Counted from the first letter of the stretch, positions 1 to 10,559 are shown. The stretch is 64,000 bases of DNA from Kingdonia uniflora (GCA_014058105.1 JACGCM010002205.1:620001-684000); one strand, 5' to 3'. Numbers and translations: made by a program. The notes: generated from the sequence alone by a model not told the origin.

Positions 1-395
1 CATATTTCGTAATTAAAACTCTTTTCTCTCTCTTTCTTTTGTGCTCAATCTGTACTCACCCCATAGTCTTTAACGAGAATCCACATTTTTATTTTCACAT
101 ATGTTGAGACCTGAGCTAGGGAAACCCTATTTCTTCATGCTAATTTGTAATACTAATATTGTACAATATGTGGATTATATCCTCCATCCTTTGTAAAGTT
201 GAGGCACATCCGCACATGGTAATATACAAAAAAAAAAAATTCCATTCACTAGATAAATTTATCATAAAGATACCTGAATCCTGTTAAGCTTTTGGCAGAA
301 CAAGCAAACACCATAAAATTGTGTCTGAGTTACCCTTGTGACTTTACATATTCATGCAATAAACCATGCTGACAATTTAATCCAACACAATATTA
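1..395. other. Unassigned AT-rich sequence
   Basis: No open frame, RNA gene or repeat could be assigned here. The sequence is AT-rich with pyrimidine runs near the left edge and an A-run near 230. It may be flanking DNA or the unseen part of a further transposable element. It ends where the copia-type LTR begins with TGCA. Confidence 0.4.
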
Positions 396-1395
396 TGCAG
401 TCTATCAATACTAAAGAAAGCCAAAGATTCATAAAAAACTACAAAGTTGCAGGAGAACATTAAAACATCCATATTTGGTATTGGTTTCATTTCGTGTCTA
501 GAATAGGTGTCAGTATTATTTCATGGTTATTCATCGTCAAAGAGTACATGTGGAGCGACTACAGCTAGACTGACATTGAACAAGTATATTGGCTTTATAC
601 CTCTTCGCTCAAAGACTCTAGTCGTTAGTATTTTGCAAAAGTTCAAAAAAAATTATGTTTTTTTATTATGAAAATAGGTTTATGTTTGAACAGACTTTTT
701 GTTCTATTTGAATAGACCAAGCAAAACCATGTATATTCAAATAAACTCTTTGTTATGTTCGAATAAACTAGGCAGAACCCTGCTTGTTCGAATAGACTTT
801 TTGGTCTATTCGAATAGACCAGACAAAATCCTGTATGTTTGATAGACTCATTGTTCTGTTTGAATAGAATAGGCAGAACCCTTTCTGTTCGAACAGAGTA
901 CGAAATTTCAATTTTTTAATAAAATATATATTTTCTTTTTTTGAACTCTATCACTTCCAAAACCATTTTTTCTAGGGCTTGAGCTTTCTCTGAGACGAGA
1001 AAATTCAATGAGAGATTCAATGAGAATTAAATTTCAAGTTGAATCAATCTTATAATTCCTAAAACTTAATCTTGATTTGAAAAGCTTGTGAGTTTCAAGT
1101 TTGGCTGCTTTGACGGGAGATTGAAGCAAGGCGTTACGAGAACGAGGAATCGATTACAAAAAAGATCAATTAGAAGAGAGGTAACCACGGGATGTACTTA
1201 TCGAGTCTGTAAGTGATTAAATTCTTATAATTAATTTTTAATAGTGGATTTATAGTTGTCAGGTGATTCGGTAGCGACCTGTGGTTTTTTTTTCCTGAGA
1301 AAGGTTTCCCACAGGATTAAAATTATTTGTCCTCTTATACTTTTGATTGCTTGATGTTAACACTAAATTATCATATTAACTTAATTTAGGTTAAA
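396..1395 (+). repeat. Partial LTR of the SIRE-like copia family, plus orientation (F)
   Basis: This stretch matches, in the opposite orientation, the LTRs of element C. Shared blocks include a stretch near 485-510 (TTTCATTTCGTGTCTAGAAT), the TTCGAACAGA/TTCGAATAGA array at 680-900 and the ATTCAATGAGAGATTCAATG region near 1000. It starts with TGCA like the C LTR (TGCATAACAAC in sense) and stays alignable to about GGTTAAAAC at 1395. The last ~95 bp expected from C are missing or replaced. No primer binding site or coding region follows, so it is a solo or truncated LTR. It lies head to head with the minus-strand LTR at 1752. Confidence 0.75.
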
Positions 1396-1751
1396 ACTTG
1401 TACTACTTGTGGCCTGCCACAGAGAATACATCAACGCACCTTCGTCACTATATCTTATGTCGTGTAGAACCTTTGGCGTGACGTGCCTTCGACTCTATAT
1501 CTTATGCATTGTAATACCATTGGCGTGAGGACTAATGTAGTTAGGGCTTGTGTTAAGTTATAAATTTCATGTTTGTTCACAATCGATGGTTTATAAATTT
1601 TGACCTACCATTACCCGTGTTATGAAGATCACCATAATTATTTAGACACGTAAAAGCACAAATCAAATGACTCAACAATGAACACGACCTACTAAAAAAC
1701 ATAGAAATTGCATTCTTTTTTCTCTCTACCGTTCCATATTCTACTTGTATG
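1396..1751. repeat. Spacer with a 47-bp tandem duplication
   Basis: This non-coding spacer separates two inverted LTR copies. It contains two adjacent, diverged copies of a 47-bp unit starting CCTTCG at 1439 and 1486; both contain CTATATCTTATG and end near TGGCGTGA. No gene is visible. The sequence may derive from the lost end of the F LTR, because AAATTTCA, which resembles the LTR terminus, occurs near 1562-1569. Confidence 0.5.
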
Positions 1752-2371
1752 TGAAATTTCTGACTAATTGAGATTAATCGATTTTATGGAATTTAGGTCA
1801 AAATTAAAAGGGCCAATAATCCTTACAACTAATTATCTAGTTCTAACCTAGCTCAAGTTGATAGGACAAGTGATAAGGAATCAAAAATACAGTGATAAGT
1901 AATTTTAACCTTGTGAAAAAACCTTTCTCATAAGAAAAGCTCACAGGTCGCTGCCGAATCGCCCGACAGCTAAACAATCCAATATTAAAACAAAATTATA
2001 AGAATTCAATTACCTACAAACTCGATAAGTACATCCCATGGTTACCTCACTTCTAATTGAACTCCTCGTAATCAATTCTGCGCTCTCGCAATGCCTCGCC
2101 TCGGATAACGCACCAAAACTTCAAAGCTTTAATCACTCAAAATCATAAATTTTGAAATTAAATTTAGGTTTCTCAATCTTCGATTGATTCAATTTGAGTT
2201 TTACTTTGCATTGAATCGCTCGTTAAAATCTCTATTCTTTCCAAAATATCAAGCCCTAGAAAAGTTAGTTTTTTGGAAGAGATAAAAAAAGAAATAGGAA
2301 AGGATATCTGTTATCAAAAAGCTAAAAACTTAAACTTTGCTCGAACAGACAAGGTTTTATTCGAACAGAAT
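1752..2371 (-). repeat. Element C left LTR (sense 3' LTR), first part
   Basis: Aligns with 18601-19250 through shared blocks such as CTGACTAATTGAGATTAA at the start, the 'LTR end-to-gag leader' GAACTC...ATCAATT region and TTCGAACAGA near the right end. The LTR is cut at 2371 by the insertion of element A and resumes at 14053. The last five bases (AGAAT, 2367-2371) form the target-site duplication with AGAAC at 14053-14057. Confidence 0.85.
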
Positions 2372-2859
2372 TGTAATGGCGTATTTTCTGGATGGATAAT
2401 CTTTGCCTATACTTTTCGTAAGGAAGGTGCAATAATAAGCTAAACAAGCAAGATTTTAAATGGAAAACTCCGTAAAGGCTGAGAAAAACTACGACCTCGA
2501 GGAGGATTTTGATGTAAAATTCAATATGCTACTAGCTATTACATGTTTTGAGTGACTGCAGGGTAAGGAAATAAATATAGCATGGTTGCAGATCCGAATA
2601 ATCTATTTTTTGCTTGTATTTATAGTAGATACATGCAGTTTACAAAAAGAAAGAAACAGTCTCCTATTTTGGGAGGAGTGGGCAAACTTTGCGAATCTCT
2701 AACAATTCTCTCTTGACTACGCATAACGGCTACTTTTGGTAGGTCGAGGACTTATGGTAACTTCTTGACTGTTGTCTATCTTCGATTATGTAAATGCTGA
2801 CTATCTTCAAAAAAAATTACCGGCTGATCCTTGCCAAATCTGGGAAATATGTTACTACA
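2372..2859 (-). repeat. Element A left LTR (sense 3' LTR)
   Basis: 488 bp, starting TGTAATGGCG and ending GTTACTACA. It pairs with 13597-14052, from which it differs by scattered substitutions and by about 34 bp absent from the right copy near 13750. The divergence suggests an old insertion. The first bases after it, in sense orientation, are a purine-rich AGAATAGGGCGAT, the polypurine tract. Confidence 0.9.
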
Positions 2860-2873
2860 ATCGCCCTATTCTC
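2860..2873 (-). other. Element A polypurine tract
   Basis: In sense orientation the 3' LTR is preceded by GAGAATAGGGCGAT. The copy in element B reads GAGAATGGGGCGAT at the same place. This is the expected site for priming plus-strand DNA synthesis during reverse transcription. Confidence 0.65.
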
Positions 2874-3044
2874 GACATAAGTACTTGTGGTTATCTCAAA
2901 AAGAAGTTAGAATTTAAAAAAGTTGCCTAATGTCTTGGAAAGTCTACATGTTATCATTTCCGAGGTCAAAGTAAAGTGAACCTGGTCACGTCGTTCCCGA
3001 TGAGCAATTAATGCGGTACGTTAGACTTGGAAAATCAAGCGGGG

Positions 3045-3620
3045 TATAAAAGGATGGTATGATGATGGGTTTTGCTATGGTAGATTGTAAGGATGCCACC
3101 CCAAGTGTGGCATAACGAGTCGTCTGAGGATGAAGGTAGTAGTAGTGAAGACCAAGCTGAGGTATGATGTTTTGCCAAGTATTCTCTTTATGGTTTAAGA
3201 ATTGATGTTATCATGGTAGGGGGAGGTGGGGGAGGTAGAGGTTTGGAAGCTAACCACAGTGTTGGGGTATGGGGTACTATTGATATTAAAGATGAGGATG
3301 TCAAGGCTGGTTGGGCATCCAGGGATCTTGTCGAATGAAGGAGGCTTCTTGTAATTTTTTATTGCCGTGTAGAGCAGCGTTGTTTAGAAGTTCCCTAACC
3401 TGAGATTCATTAAGCTTCTTAGTATATCGTTGGCCCTATTTCCAGAGATAATGTCAGATTCTGGTGAAAAGAAGCAATAATGTCAGATCCTGGTGAAAAG
3501 ATGCACAGAGCAACTAGTCCTTGAGGTTAAATATAAAAAGAGCAGTGTAATTTAGATGTAATGTAAACAAAGGAGGGGTTGTCGAATGTGATATGTAACT
3601 GTTATTTCAATGAATAATTT
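3045..3620 (+). other. Candidate small plus-strand transcription unit unique to element A
   Basis: A TATA-box-like GGGGTATAAAAGG (TATAAAAG at 3045-3052) lies 41 bp upstream of an ATG at 3093. The 23-codon frame from this ATG is acidic (SSEDEGSSSEDQAE) and ends at a GT donor at 3162. A possible acceptor (ATGGTAG) lies at 3219, and a polyadenylation-like AATGAATAAT lies near 3610. No family is recognised. The segment has no counterpart in element B, so it is either a captured sequence or part of a longer antisense module that B has lost. The exon structure is inferred only. Confidence 0.3.
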
Positions 3621-3679
3621 TTTTTGCTTCGACTTCCCCTTTTTTTTGTCGTGTATATTTTTGATTTAGTTAATATGCA

Positions 3680-4180
3680 AGTTATCGAACTACAATTAAC
3701 TGAGTGGTTTAAAACAACTCGAAGTATAGTTGACTTAGTGGGGTCAGGAACGGATTTCGAGGATGATTGATTTAACTGTTGAAAATATAAAGTTCCAAGG
3801 TAAAATAAATGCTTGTTGTGTTTTCTTTTACTTTCGAGGACTATAAGTATCTCCTGGATGTTACAATTCGGAAGCTGTGTGTTGAAAAAATGGTGAAGAC
3901 CAGGTCTCAATGTTGCAATGAGGTGTTCAACCACATCAAAGTTAAGTATTGGGAATTATACAGTCGGTATTTTGGTAATCGGAATGCTAATATTTACTTG
4001 GATGATCCTGTTGAGCTTGATTATAAAAGGATGAGCGTGGCAGAGGTGAAGGATGCTGAAGAGGATTTTCAGTTTCGCTGTCAATTGTAATTCTGGAGTC
4101 TTCCTGAACGTGTGAGTTACATGTATACTCGTGCGAAGATGTTGATTAGGAAAGAAGATGTTGATGCAGTTAAGAGTTTG
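3680..4180 (+). CDS. Unrecognised plus-strand reading frame inside element A
   Basis: A 93-codon frame (3809-4090) starts immediately after an in-frame stop. If a single stop is ignored it continues to about 4180 with charged sequence (RVSYMYTRAKMLIRKEDVDAV). The region before residue 10 could instead be a short intron ending TTTCGAG at 3838. The protein has no family I recognise. It lies in the A-specific segment between the 3' LTR and the antisense gene, on the antisense gene's strand, and may be a further decayed exon. Coding status is uncertain. Confidence 0.3.
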
Positions 4181-4739
4181 TGAATTGAATTTGTAGATGT
4201 AGTAAATGTAATGGTCAAATTATTTTTGAAAATGAAATGATAATAGAATTCGATGTTAGAATGAAGTTGTCGATGTTTTATTATGTTAAATTGTTATCAA
4301 ATATTTTTTGGACTTAGTAAAATTATGGAATGTAGTAATGTGTTATCGAATATTTATGTTAAACTGCAATGTCGAATGAAATTTTGAAAATTGATCGGAT
4401 TTATGAAGATTTGTCGCAGATATTGGGATTCCAAATAAGGTAAAAATGTGTGGAGGTAGTGAGAGGATTAAACATGGTGAGGTGTGGTCCTATAGGTAAA
4501 ATTTTGAAGTACAAGGAAGATAATGTGCATCATCTTTGTGACAAGATAGGTTGCGCTGTGTTGAATATGAATATGTCAGAAGAAATTCTTTGAGATTTGG
4601 AAGGATTTGAGCAACAATGTAGGGGTTTGCTGGCTTTAAGAAGGTAAAGAGTAAAAGACTTCGAGAAAAGACATTTAAGGCATTATGCTCGATTACTCGA
4701 ACGGTCACAAAGCGGTACGATGAATAGTCGCGTGGGGTC

Positions 4740-4747
4740 TATAAATA
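4740..4747 (+). promoter_or_regulatory. TATA box of the antisense gene, element A
   Basis: TATAAATA sits in the context GGTCTATAAATAGC, about 70 bp upstream of the first ATG (4811) of the antisense gene. The same TATAAATA occurs at 38239-38246 in element B at the homologous position, although the sequence around it has diverged widely. It faces the opposite way to the LTR promoter. Confidence 0.6.
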
Positions 4748-4810
4748 GCTTGGAGGTGGGCGACTGCTCATTTTTTATAAACTCTAAAAAAATTCTCTCT
4801 AGTACAAATT

Positions 4811-7800
4811 ATATGTGCTCATCTTTGGATTCATTGTCAACAATTGGGAAGGAGGAGATCAGTGTGCTGATTGGGAGAAGAAAACAGGCAAAACAAAGGG
4901 ATACCGAAGCAGCGCGAATACAAGGTTACTAACTATGTTGATTTTGCATGTTTATTGATGGTTTGTTTGTAAGTAGTTGTAGATGTAGGTATGTGTAGGC
5001 TATTGGTAGAAGAAATTTTTTGAGGGTTAGGTGTATTGGAAGCTATTTGAGATTTGACTGTGCTTAGGGTTTGGATGACAAAGGCTGAATGGTGATCGTT
5101 AATGGTTTTTTTAAGGCATTGTAGTCATAACGGTTTATAAAGATGTTTAGGCAAGAGAGCTGTGATGGATTGGTGGTGAGGAGTAGAGTGAGGGATTGGT
5201 TGGCGTCACGGTGAGTACGGCGCGACCGTAAGGAATTGGTTTAGATTTCAGGGATATTATCGGAAACGACGTTTGTTAGTTTTGGTTTGGCTGGATTTTA
5301 CGCTGGAGAAGTTAATAGTCTGTAATTTTGTTTTTTGAAGTGTAGTGGCTTTGGCGGGAAATAGGTAAAGTTTACTTCGAGAACTCCTGAGATTCCTGAA
5401 GATCGACATAAAGGACAATTATTAAAGTAGTCGATGTTTTTTAAGACTTTAAGGAATAAGTAGTTAAATCTTTTCGAGAAATGATTGTAGTAAGTATAAC
5501 TAATAAAAATGATAGTAGCAGATAGTAATGTGAAAATGATATGTTGGAGATTAAACTCGACAACGTATGTAAATATGAACATATATATGTATAAGATATG
5601 ATAGATTCTAATAGTTGGAAAAAATGGAATCTGATTTTCAGGTTCTTTAAAATGGCTGAACCAACTCAAATTGATTATAAAGTTATATACGAGAACCATC
5701 AAGATGTAGAGCCTCTGATGATTGATGTATCCATCTGTGCGTAATAGTTGGGAAGTAAATATAGGGTTGGGTTAAGTACTGCAGGCTTAGATGTTGTAAA
5801 CCTGTTTAGGGTAGCTCCTAGGATTGTCGAAGTATCAGATAAAGAGGTTACTAAGACAAATTTAGACCACGAGCCATAGGATAGTGATCGTGAAGGTAGC
5901 AGGGGTGGGGAAGACGATGTGGAGGAGGATGAGGAAGCTTGTTACGGAAGAGTTCGGAGACGAAGAAGATATTGAGTTTTAAGAAAGTGTGGTATTATAG
6001 AAGATATTAGATTAGAGGAGTACCAATATGATATGATTGACCAGGAAGTACCCTTAGGAGGAATTCTCGTGCATCAAAAACAAATTAAAAAGGGGTTGAA
6101 ACTTCCCCTTCTTACTGACCAGAAGAAGTTGATGAACTTCTTTGATATGGCACCTGGTCAGTTTAATCCAAATGTATACGACTTGTTTCGGGTATGTGGG
6201 GCGATAAATGGTCGACTTAAGTCAAGGGTGGAGGAGTTGATCAATGTTGACGATTTATGTGTGTACTGGATACTTAAGATGAATCCGAATAAAGTAGGCT
6301 ATTGTTACTTGGCAAAGTTTTTGAAAAGGCCGTTGTTCTATGACATTGTGTCAACAGGTGGGCGCTACAACGATGAACGGTTACTCATATCCATGATTTA
6401 TGAATTTAACAGGAAAGACCCTGGGGAGCCCTTTAAAAGAAAGACTTTTCACTTAGGTTAGTGGTTAGGTAACTTAAATGTCGATATTTGAAGTGTTGAA
6501 TGTGATGTGAATTGATTGTAACTGTATTTTATTATGTGCAGCTTTAAAGGAGGTCGATAGGAAGTTGGAAGTAAAAGAAGAATTGTACAAGATCAGAAAG
6601 GGGTTCATTGGTAGGATTGATAATCTTGTCATCGACCAGGACTGTGTGAGTACTCTTTTTCAAGAGGCCGGTTAAGAGAGGTTGAGGGAAAAAGGTTCGA
6701 AAGTGTCTGTTATCGACGATAAGATGTCGGCAAAAAACAAGAGGGCCGCAGGGCCCAGTCTACCTTTGGAAAATCCCTCCTTGGCTGGGTACACGATTAA
6801 TACAAAGATAGACTCGATATTTGCATAAACATTGGGAAATAGTAAAAAGAAAAGGTTAGCGAGTGAAGTAGTTGCTCCGTTACTTCCTTATAAGAGGAAT
6901 ACTCGACGGTCGACAACAGAGGAGGAGGTAAAAATTGATAAGCCAGTTGTTGTGTTGGATATGCATCATCCGCGGGGTACGACAAGTGTAACCCCAAGGA
7001 AAAGGGGGAGTGGAGAGTCGTCAAAGAAAAAGTTCGTTGAGGAATCTGAGGTTGAAGATCAAAGGATGATGGATTCTTATATTTCTGGGATGAATATGTT
7101 GCAGGCTAAAGTCGATGATTGCCTAGTGGGGGCTGAGGGCTTGATAACATTTCTCTACGAGGGCCACCGCAACATGTCGAAGGTGAGAAACTTTTCTGCT
7201 TTGGTTCAAAAAAAGAAACTGGTATGTCATTCGAATACTCAATTAATGAATGTAATTCAGATCAGGAAGTTGTTGGCGGAGGCGAAAGATTGCATTGTCG
7301 GTAGTAGTGACCTTGCAAATCAAGTACTGGCGTGCAAAAACATCGAGAAAGATTTGACGAGGGAAAAAGAAGAGCTGATCAAAAATAAAATGGGGCTAAA
7401 TGCAGCATTGAATGCCTACAAGCTCGAAGCGCGAAAGGCAAAGGACACTGTTCTTCGCAAAGCGAAGAAAGCGTGGGAAAAAGAGATAAATGAGGTTTTG
7501 GCATTACTTAGAACGAACTTTGAGAAGGATATAAGGGAGCATGTTGCCAATACATGAAAGGCATTGGAGCTGGAACATGGTAAGACTTTGGATGAGGTTA
7601 GGGATCAGTTGATGACGAAGAAGCTTGATACGTGCAAGAAGGTGAGGGCCTACTATGTAGGGAAGTACGAGTTGCTGGAGGTGAGGAAGGATCATTATAA
7701 GGGATTGGCCAAGTCTGGTGCTATTGTCTTCGAGGATTCAGATCCAGATGACGAATCTCCTGCGACTCCCTAATCTCCTAGTGGGGCGGAAGTCGTTGAT

Positions 7801-7911
7801 GATGTGGTGATGATAGAAGCTGATGGATTGTGTCCTGAGGAATCTGGGGAATTATTTGTTCCTGAGGGATTAGCGAAGGTTGATGACATCGTGTCTCCTC
7901 TTGTAGTGTAA
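4811..7911 (+). pseudogene. Antisense spliced gene of element A: 'putative gypsy type transposon' domain plus coiled coil
   Basis: This gene lies opposite to pol, between integrase and the 3' LTR. Exon 1 (ATG 4811 to about 4924) ends ARIQ at a CAAG|GTTAC donor; element B has EAVRIQ at the same place. After a long intron, an exon carries a globular region (about 5990-6455) with [19 protein letters not shown] and [13 protein letters not shown]. This resembles the N-terminal pattern of plant 'transposase (putative) gypsy type' proteins (PF04195-like). An intron (about 6456-6541, AG|GTTAG to GTGCAG) leads to a last exon encoding a basic linker and then a charged coiled coil (about 7267-7700, heptad-like [18 protein letters not shown]) and an acidic tail. 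Stops interrupt it near 6673, 6825, 7555 and 7771. The 241-codon stretch 6832-7557 is open. Role unknown; family membership is from pattern memory. Confidence 0.65.
6456..6541 (+). other. Intron in the antisense gene of element A
   Basis: The donor is FHLG/AG|GTTAGTGG and the acceptor TTATTATGTGCAG, 86 bp apart. The frame resumes with [15 protein letters not shown]. Element B has the same structure near 39677-39775, where the frame resumes LKEIDRKSKVRERL although its acceptor has mutated (GTGTAAC). Conservation of a protein-joining intron in both copies supports a real spliced gene. Confidence 0.6.
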
Positions 7912-8669
7912 ATACATTTGTGTAAACATTATTTGTTTTGAAAGAGAGATGAAAAGTGGTCAATGGGACCTGAACACATTTTAACTATGCGATGTTTTGA
8001 ATGATGAATGTTTGTTTTCGAAAAAGTTATTTTTTGTTTGAAAATTTGTGATGCATATATGTTATAAATCATGTTAAGTGTTAAATTGGCAAAAATGATA
8101 TTTGTAGAATGTGATTGTAATTTGTAGCAGATAAGGAAAGAACGCCTGTTGGCATGATAAGTAAACGATGGCCATGAAATTACAAGTAATATGAAGGATT
8201 ACCATATGTGTATCCTCAGTGGGATATCTTGATTTAGATTCGAAAAGAAACAAAACAGTTATATTTTGTTTGAAAAGTAAGGAATGTTCGCATAAAATAG
8301 AATGATAGCTCAGATGCATACTTAGAAGTATGGTGTGAGACTATGTAAAGATAGTTAAGATGCTTGATTGTTGGATGCATACTTATCAAGTATAGATCGA
8401 GATTATGTGAAGATGGCAAAGATGATTGTTGGTTGATGTATACTTATCAAGTATGGATCGCGAACAAGTAAGGATAGTAAAGATGATTGTTATCTAGTGC
8501 ATACTTATTAAGTATGGGCCGAGAAAAAATAATGATAGTAAAGATTGTGTTATTGGAATCGATGATAAGTGTTATAGTTGTTATCTATAAAAATAATTTA
8601 GTTGAGCACTGTTCCATAAAAATTTTAGTTGGACTTCATCTTCTGTCATTAGCTAGTAAGTCCCGCTAT
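7912..8669. repeat. Convergent intergenic region with four 61-bp hairpin repeats
   Basis: This is the space between the antisense gene (ending 7911, plus) and integrase (ending about 8670, minus). It holds a tandem array with units starting at 8313, 8374, 8435 and 8495, a period of 60-61 bp, ending near 8550. Units 2 and 3 carry ATACTTATCAAGTAT, an inverted repeat of ATACTT around a 3-nt loop, and units 1 and 4 carry slight variants. The rest is AT-rich. A conserved GTGGTC(A/G)ATGGGACCTGA at about 7956 is also found in element B at 41251, so it belongs to the common 3' untranslated region. The array itself was not found in B. Confidence 0.7.
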
Positions 8670-9590
8670 CTATTTTATCACTGACAATGTTGGGCCCTTC
8701 CCAATTTTTAGACAATTTGCCAGAATTCTTAGGTCGAGTGCTATCTTGGATTCATCGAAGGACAAGGTCGCCAATACCAAACTTTCTCTTTCAATTTTTT
8801 TATTGTAAGCTTTTGTTAATGACTTTAGCTTGTCCGTTGCCTTGTGGGTAGTATGCTGTGGAAGTTGATAGCTGAATTTTGTACTTGTGGAGGAAATCAA
8901 GGACTTAGTACTAATGAATTGCTTGCCGTTGTCAGAGTGTATCATTTATGGGCAGCCAAACTTGGTTATTATGTACTCCCAAAGGATCTTGATCACTTCA
9001 TTTTCATCGTTATGACATAGAGGAACTACTTTGACCCATTTTGTGAAATAGTCATTTGCTACATGAATGAGCCTTCAGTTTTTCGATGCTGGATGGAAAG
9101 GTCCAATGATGTCGATTTCCAATCGTTTGAATGGCCATAAGACATTGCTATTGTACAAGTCAAGTACTGGACTTTTTATGTCTTGAGCATGTATTTGACA
9201 TTTATAGCATTTTTGTACAAAATCTTTGCAGTCCTGTCTCATCCTGGGCCAGTATAGTCCTTGTGTGAATGTTCATTGGGCTAATGATCTTCCCGAAATG
9301 TGGGCGCCTCATATATCTTTGTGATGTTTTTTGATTTTGACTTAAGCTTGATTTTGAGATATGCAATCAATCAGGGGTCCTCCTCCTATAATACGATATA
9401 GGGCGCTATCTTGAATTGTGAATCTGGGGTATTTGGCCAAAAGTGAACATGCTTTTTCTTTGTTACTCAGGAGGATATTGGAGTTGAGGTATGCATAAAA
9501 TGGTCTTCTCCAGTCATCAGGGTCTTTGTCTTCAGTAATAGTAATTTGCATTGTGGACTGTATATCGAGGCTTGAATGTTTATGGATTTC
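8670..9590 (-). pseudogene. Element A integrase (broken)
   Basis: On the minus strand the linker DDWRRPFYAYLNSN and LYRIIGGGPL (9342-9551) is followed by a decayed zinc-binding region. The catalytic core then shows IDIIGPFHPAS with the first Asp and MIHSDNGKQF (8916-8945) with the second. After this the frame jumps to AYNKKIERESL, so about 250 bp present in element B, including the third acidic residue region, are deleted. In-frame stops and frameshifts are scattered throughout. The protein would have inserted element cDNA into the genome; this copy cannot. Confidence 0.8.
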
Positions 9591-9599
9591 GATATCTAA

Positions 9600-10150
9600 A
9601 GATCATTTTTCACTGTCTCCTAGCATGGCGACGATGCAAGCCAATGCGTCGGCATGGCGATTTTCTTGTCGAGGTATAGGAGATTGATGCTTTTTTGAAT
9701 TTGTTCATTTTTTCTTCCACCAGGGCCGCATAATTGACCATTTTGCCTATTGTAAGGAACATTTTGCTATAATTATAGGCCACGAGTAAAGAATCGACAT
9801 AGACTGCTATTTATTTTGTGCCGAGTGTGAGTGTGAGATCGAGTCCATGGAGGATACCTTCATATTCAGTCTCATTGTTTGTGGTATAGAAGTTGAGTTT
9901 AATAGCTTTCTCGATGCAATGATTGGTAGGTGTAACGAGAACGATGCCAATTTCTGATACTCGTGGTCCAGCTGATCCGTTTGTAAAGAGTCGCCATTCA
10001 GTACTTCGTGACCATGCATCTAGTTCAGCAATTGAGCCATCTGTAAATATTTTTTCGAGTTATTCCCAATCAGAGTCTTCAACTGGAAAGTCTACCAAGA
10101 AATCAGCAATTGCTTGTCCTTTGGCAGTTATCTGGGGATCAAAGGGGATG
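9600..10150 (-). pseudogene. Element A second (archaeal-type) RNase H domain
   Basis: Minus-strand frames read KGQAIADFLVDFPVE, then WRLFTNGSAG (usually DGSAG in this family) and TTNNETEYEGILHGLDL. This is the pattern of the extra RNase H found downstream of the normal one in Tat-lineage elements. The catalytic Asp of the D-G-S motif has become Asn. Several frameshifts are present. It follows directly on the Ty3-type RNase H at 10180-10491. Confidence 0.7.
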
Positions 10151-10179
10151 TCATACTCACCAAGGAAAATAGACCATTA

Positions 10180-10491
10180 TTAGATTCTTAAAGATTTTTC
10201 TTTTTTGGAGAGTACCAAATTGAGGGGGTATTTAGTAATGATTTTGATAGGATGAGCTTGGATGTATGGACGAAGTATTTGAGAGTTGTAGACCAAGGCG
10301 AGAAGTTGTTTTTCTCCTGCTGTGCATCTTTTTTCAGCAGACATGAGAGTCTTGCTAATGAAGTAGATCAATTTTTCTACTTCTTCGTATTCTTGAATAA
10401 GGACGGAACTAATGGAGTCTTCAGTTATGGATAAGTATATCGTGAGTGTTTTGCCATCAACTAGAATACTTATTATAGGAGGATGCCCCAA
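10180..10491 (-). pseudogene. Element A Ty3-type RNase H domain
   Basis: A 103-codon minus-strand frame contains LTIYLSITEDSISSVLIQE, then LIYFISKTLMSAEKRCTAGE and KQLLALVYNSQILRPYIQAH. These are the standard blocks of Ty3/gypsy RNase H (RT_RNaseH). The domain would degrade the RNA of the RNA/DNA hybrid. It lies between RT and the second RNase H. It is truncated at the N-terminal side: the tether region present in element B is missing here. Confidence 0.8.
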
Positions 10492-10559
10492 GTATCGCTT
10501 AAGATCTTGGAAGGATATTAAAGATGGTTTAGAGGTTACTGAGATGATCTTCGCGCTTC

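Noticed and set aside
5298..5702. 134-codon hydrophobic minus-strand frame
   Set aside because: It lies opposite the long intron or decayed exon of the antisense gene in element A. The hydrophobic look comes from AT-rich antisense DNA. It has no counterpart in B.
8313..8550. Regular repeats considered as a CRISPR array
   Set aside because: Units are contiguous with no unique spacers, there are no cas genes, and the context is a plant retrotransposon.
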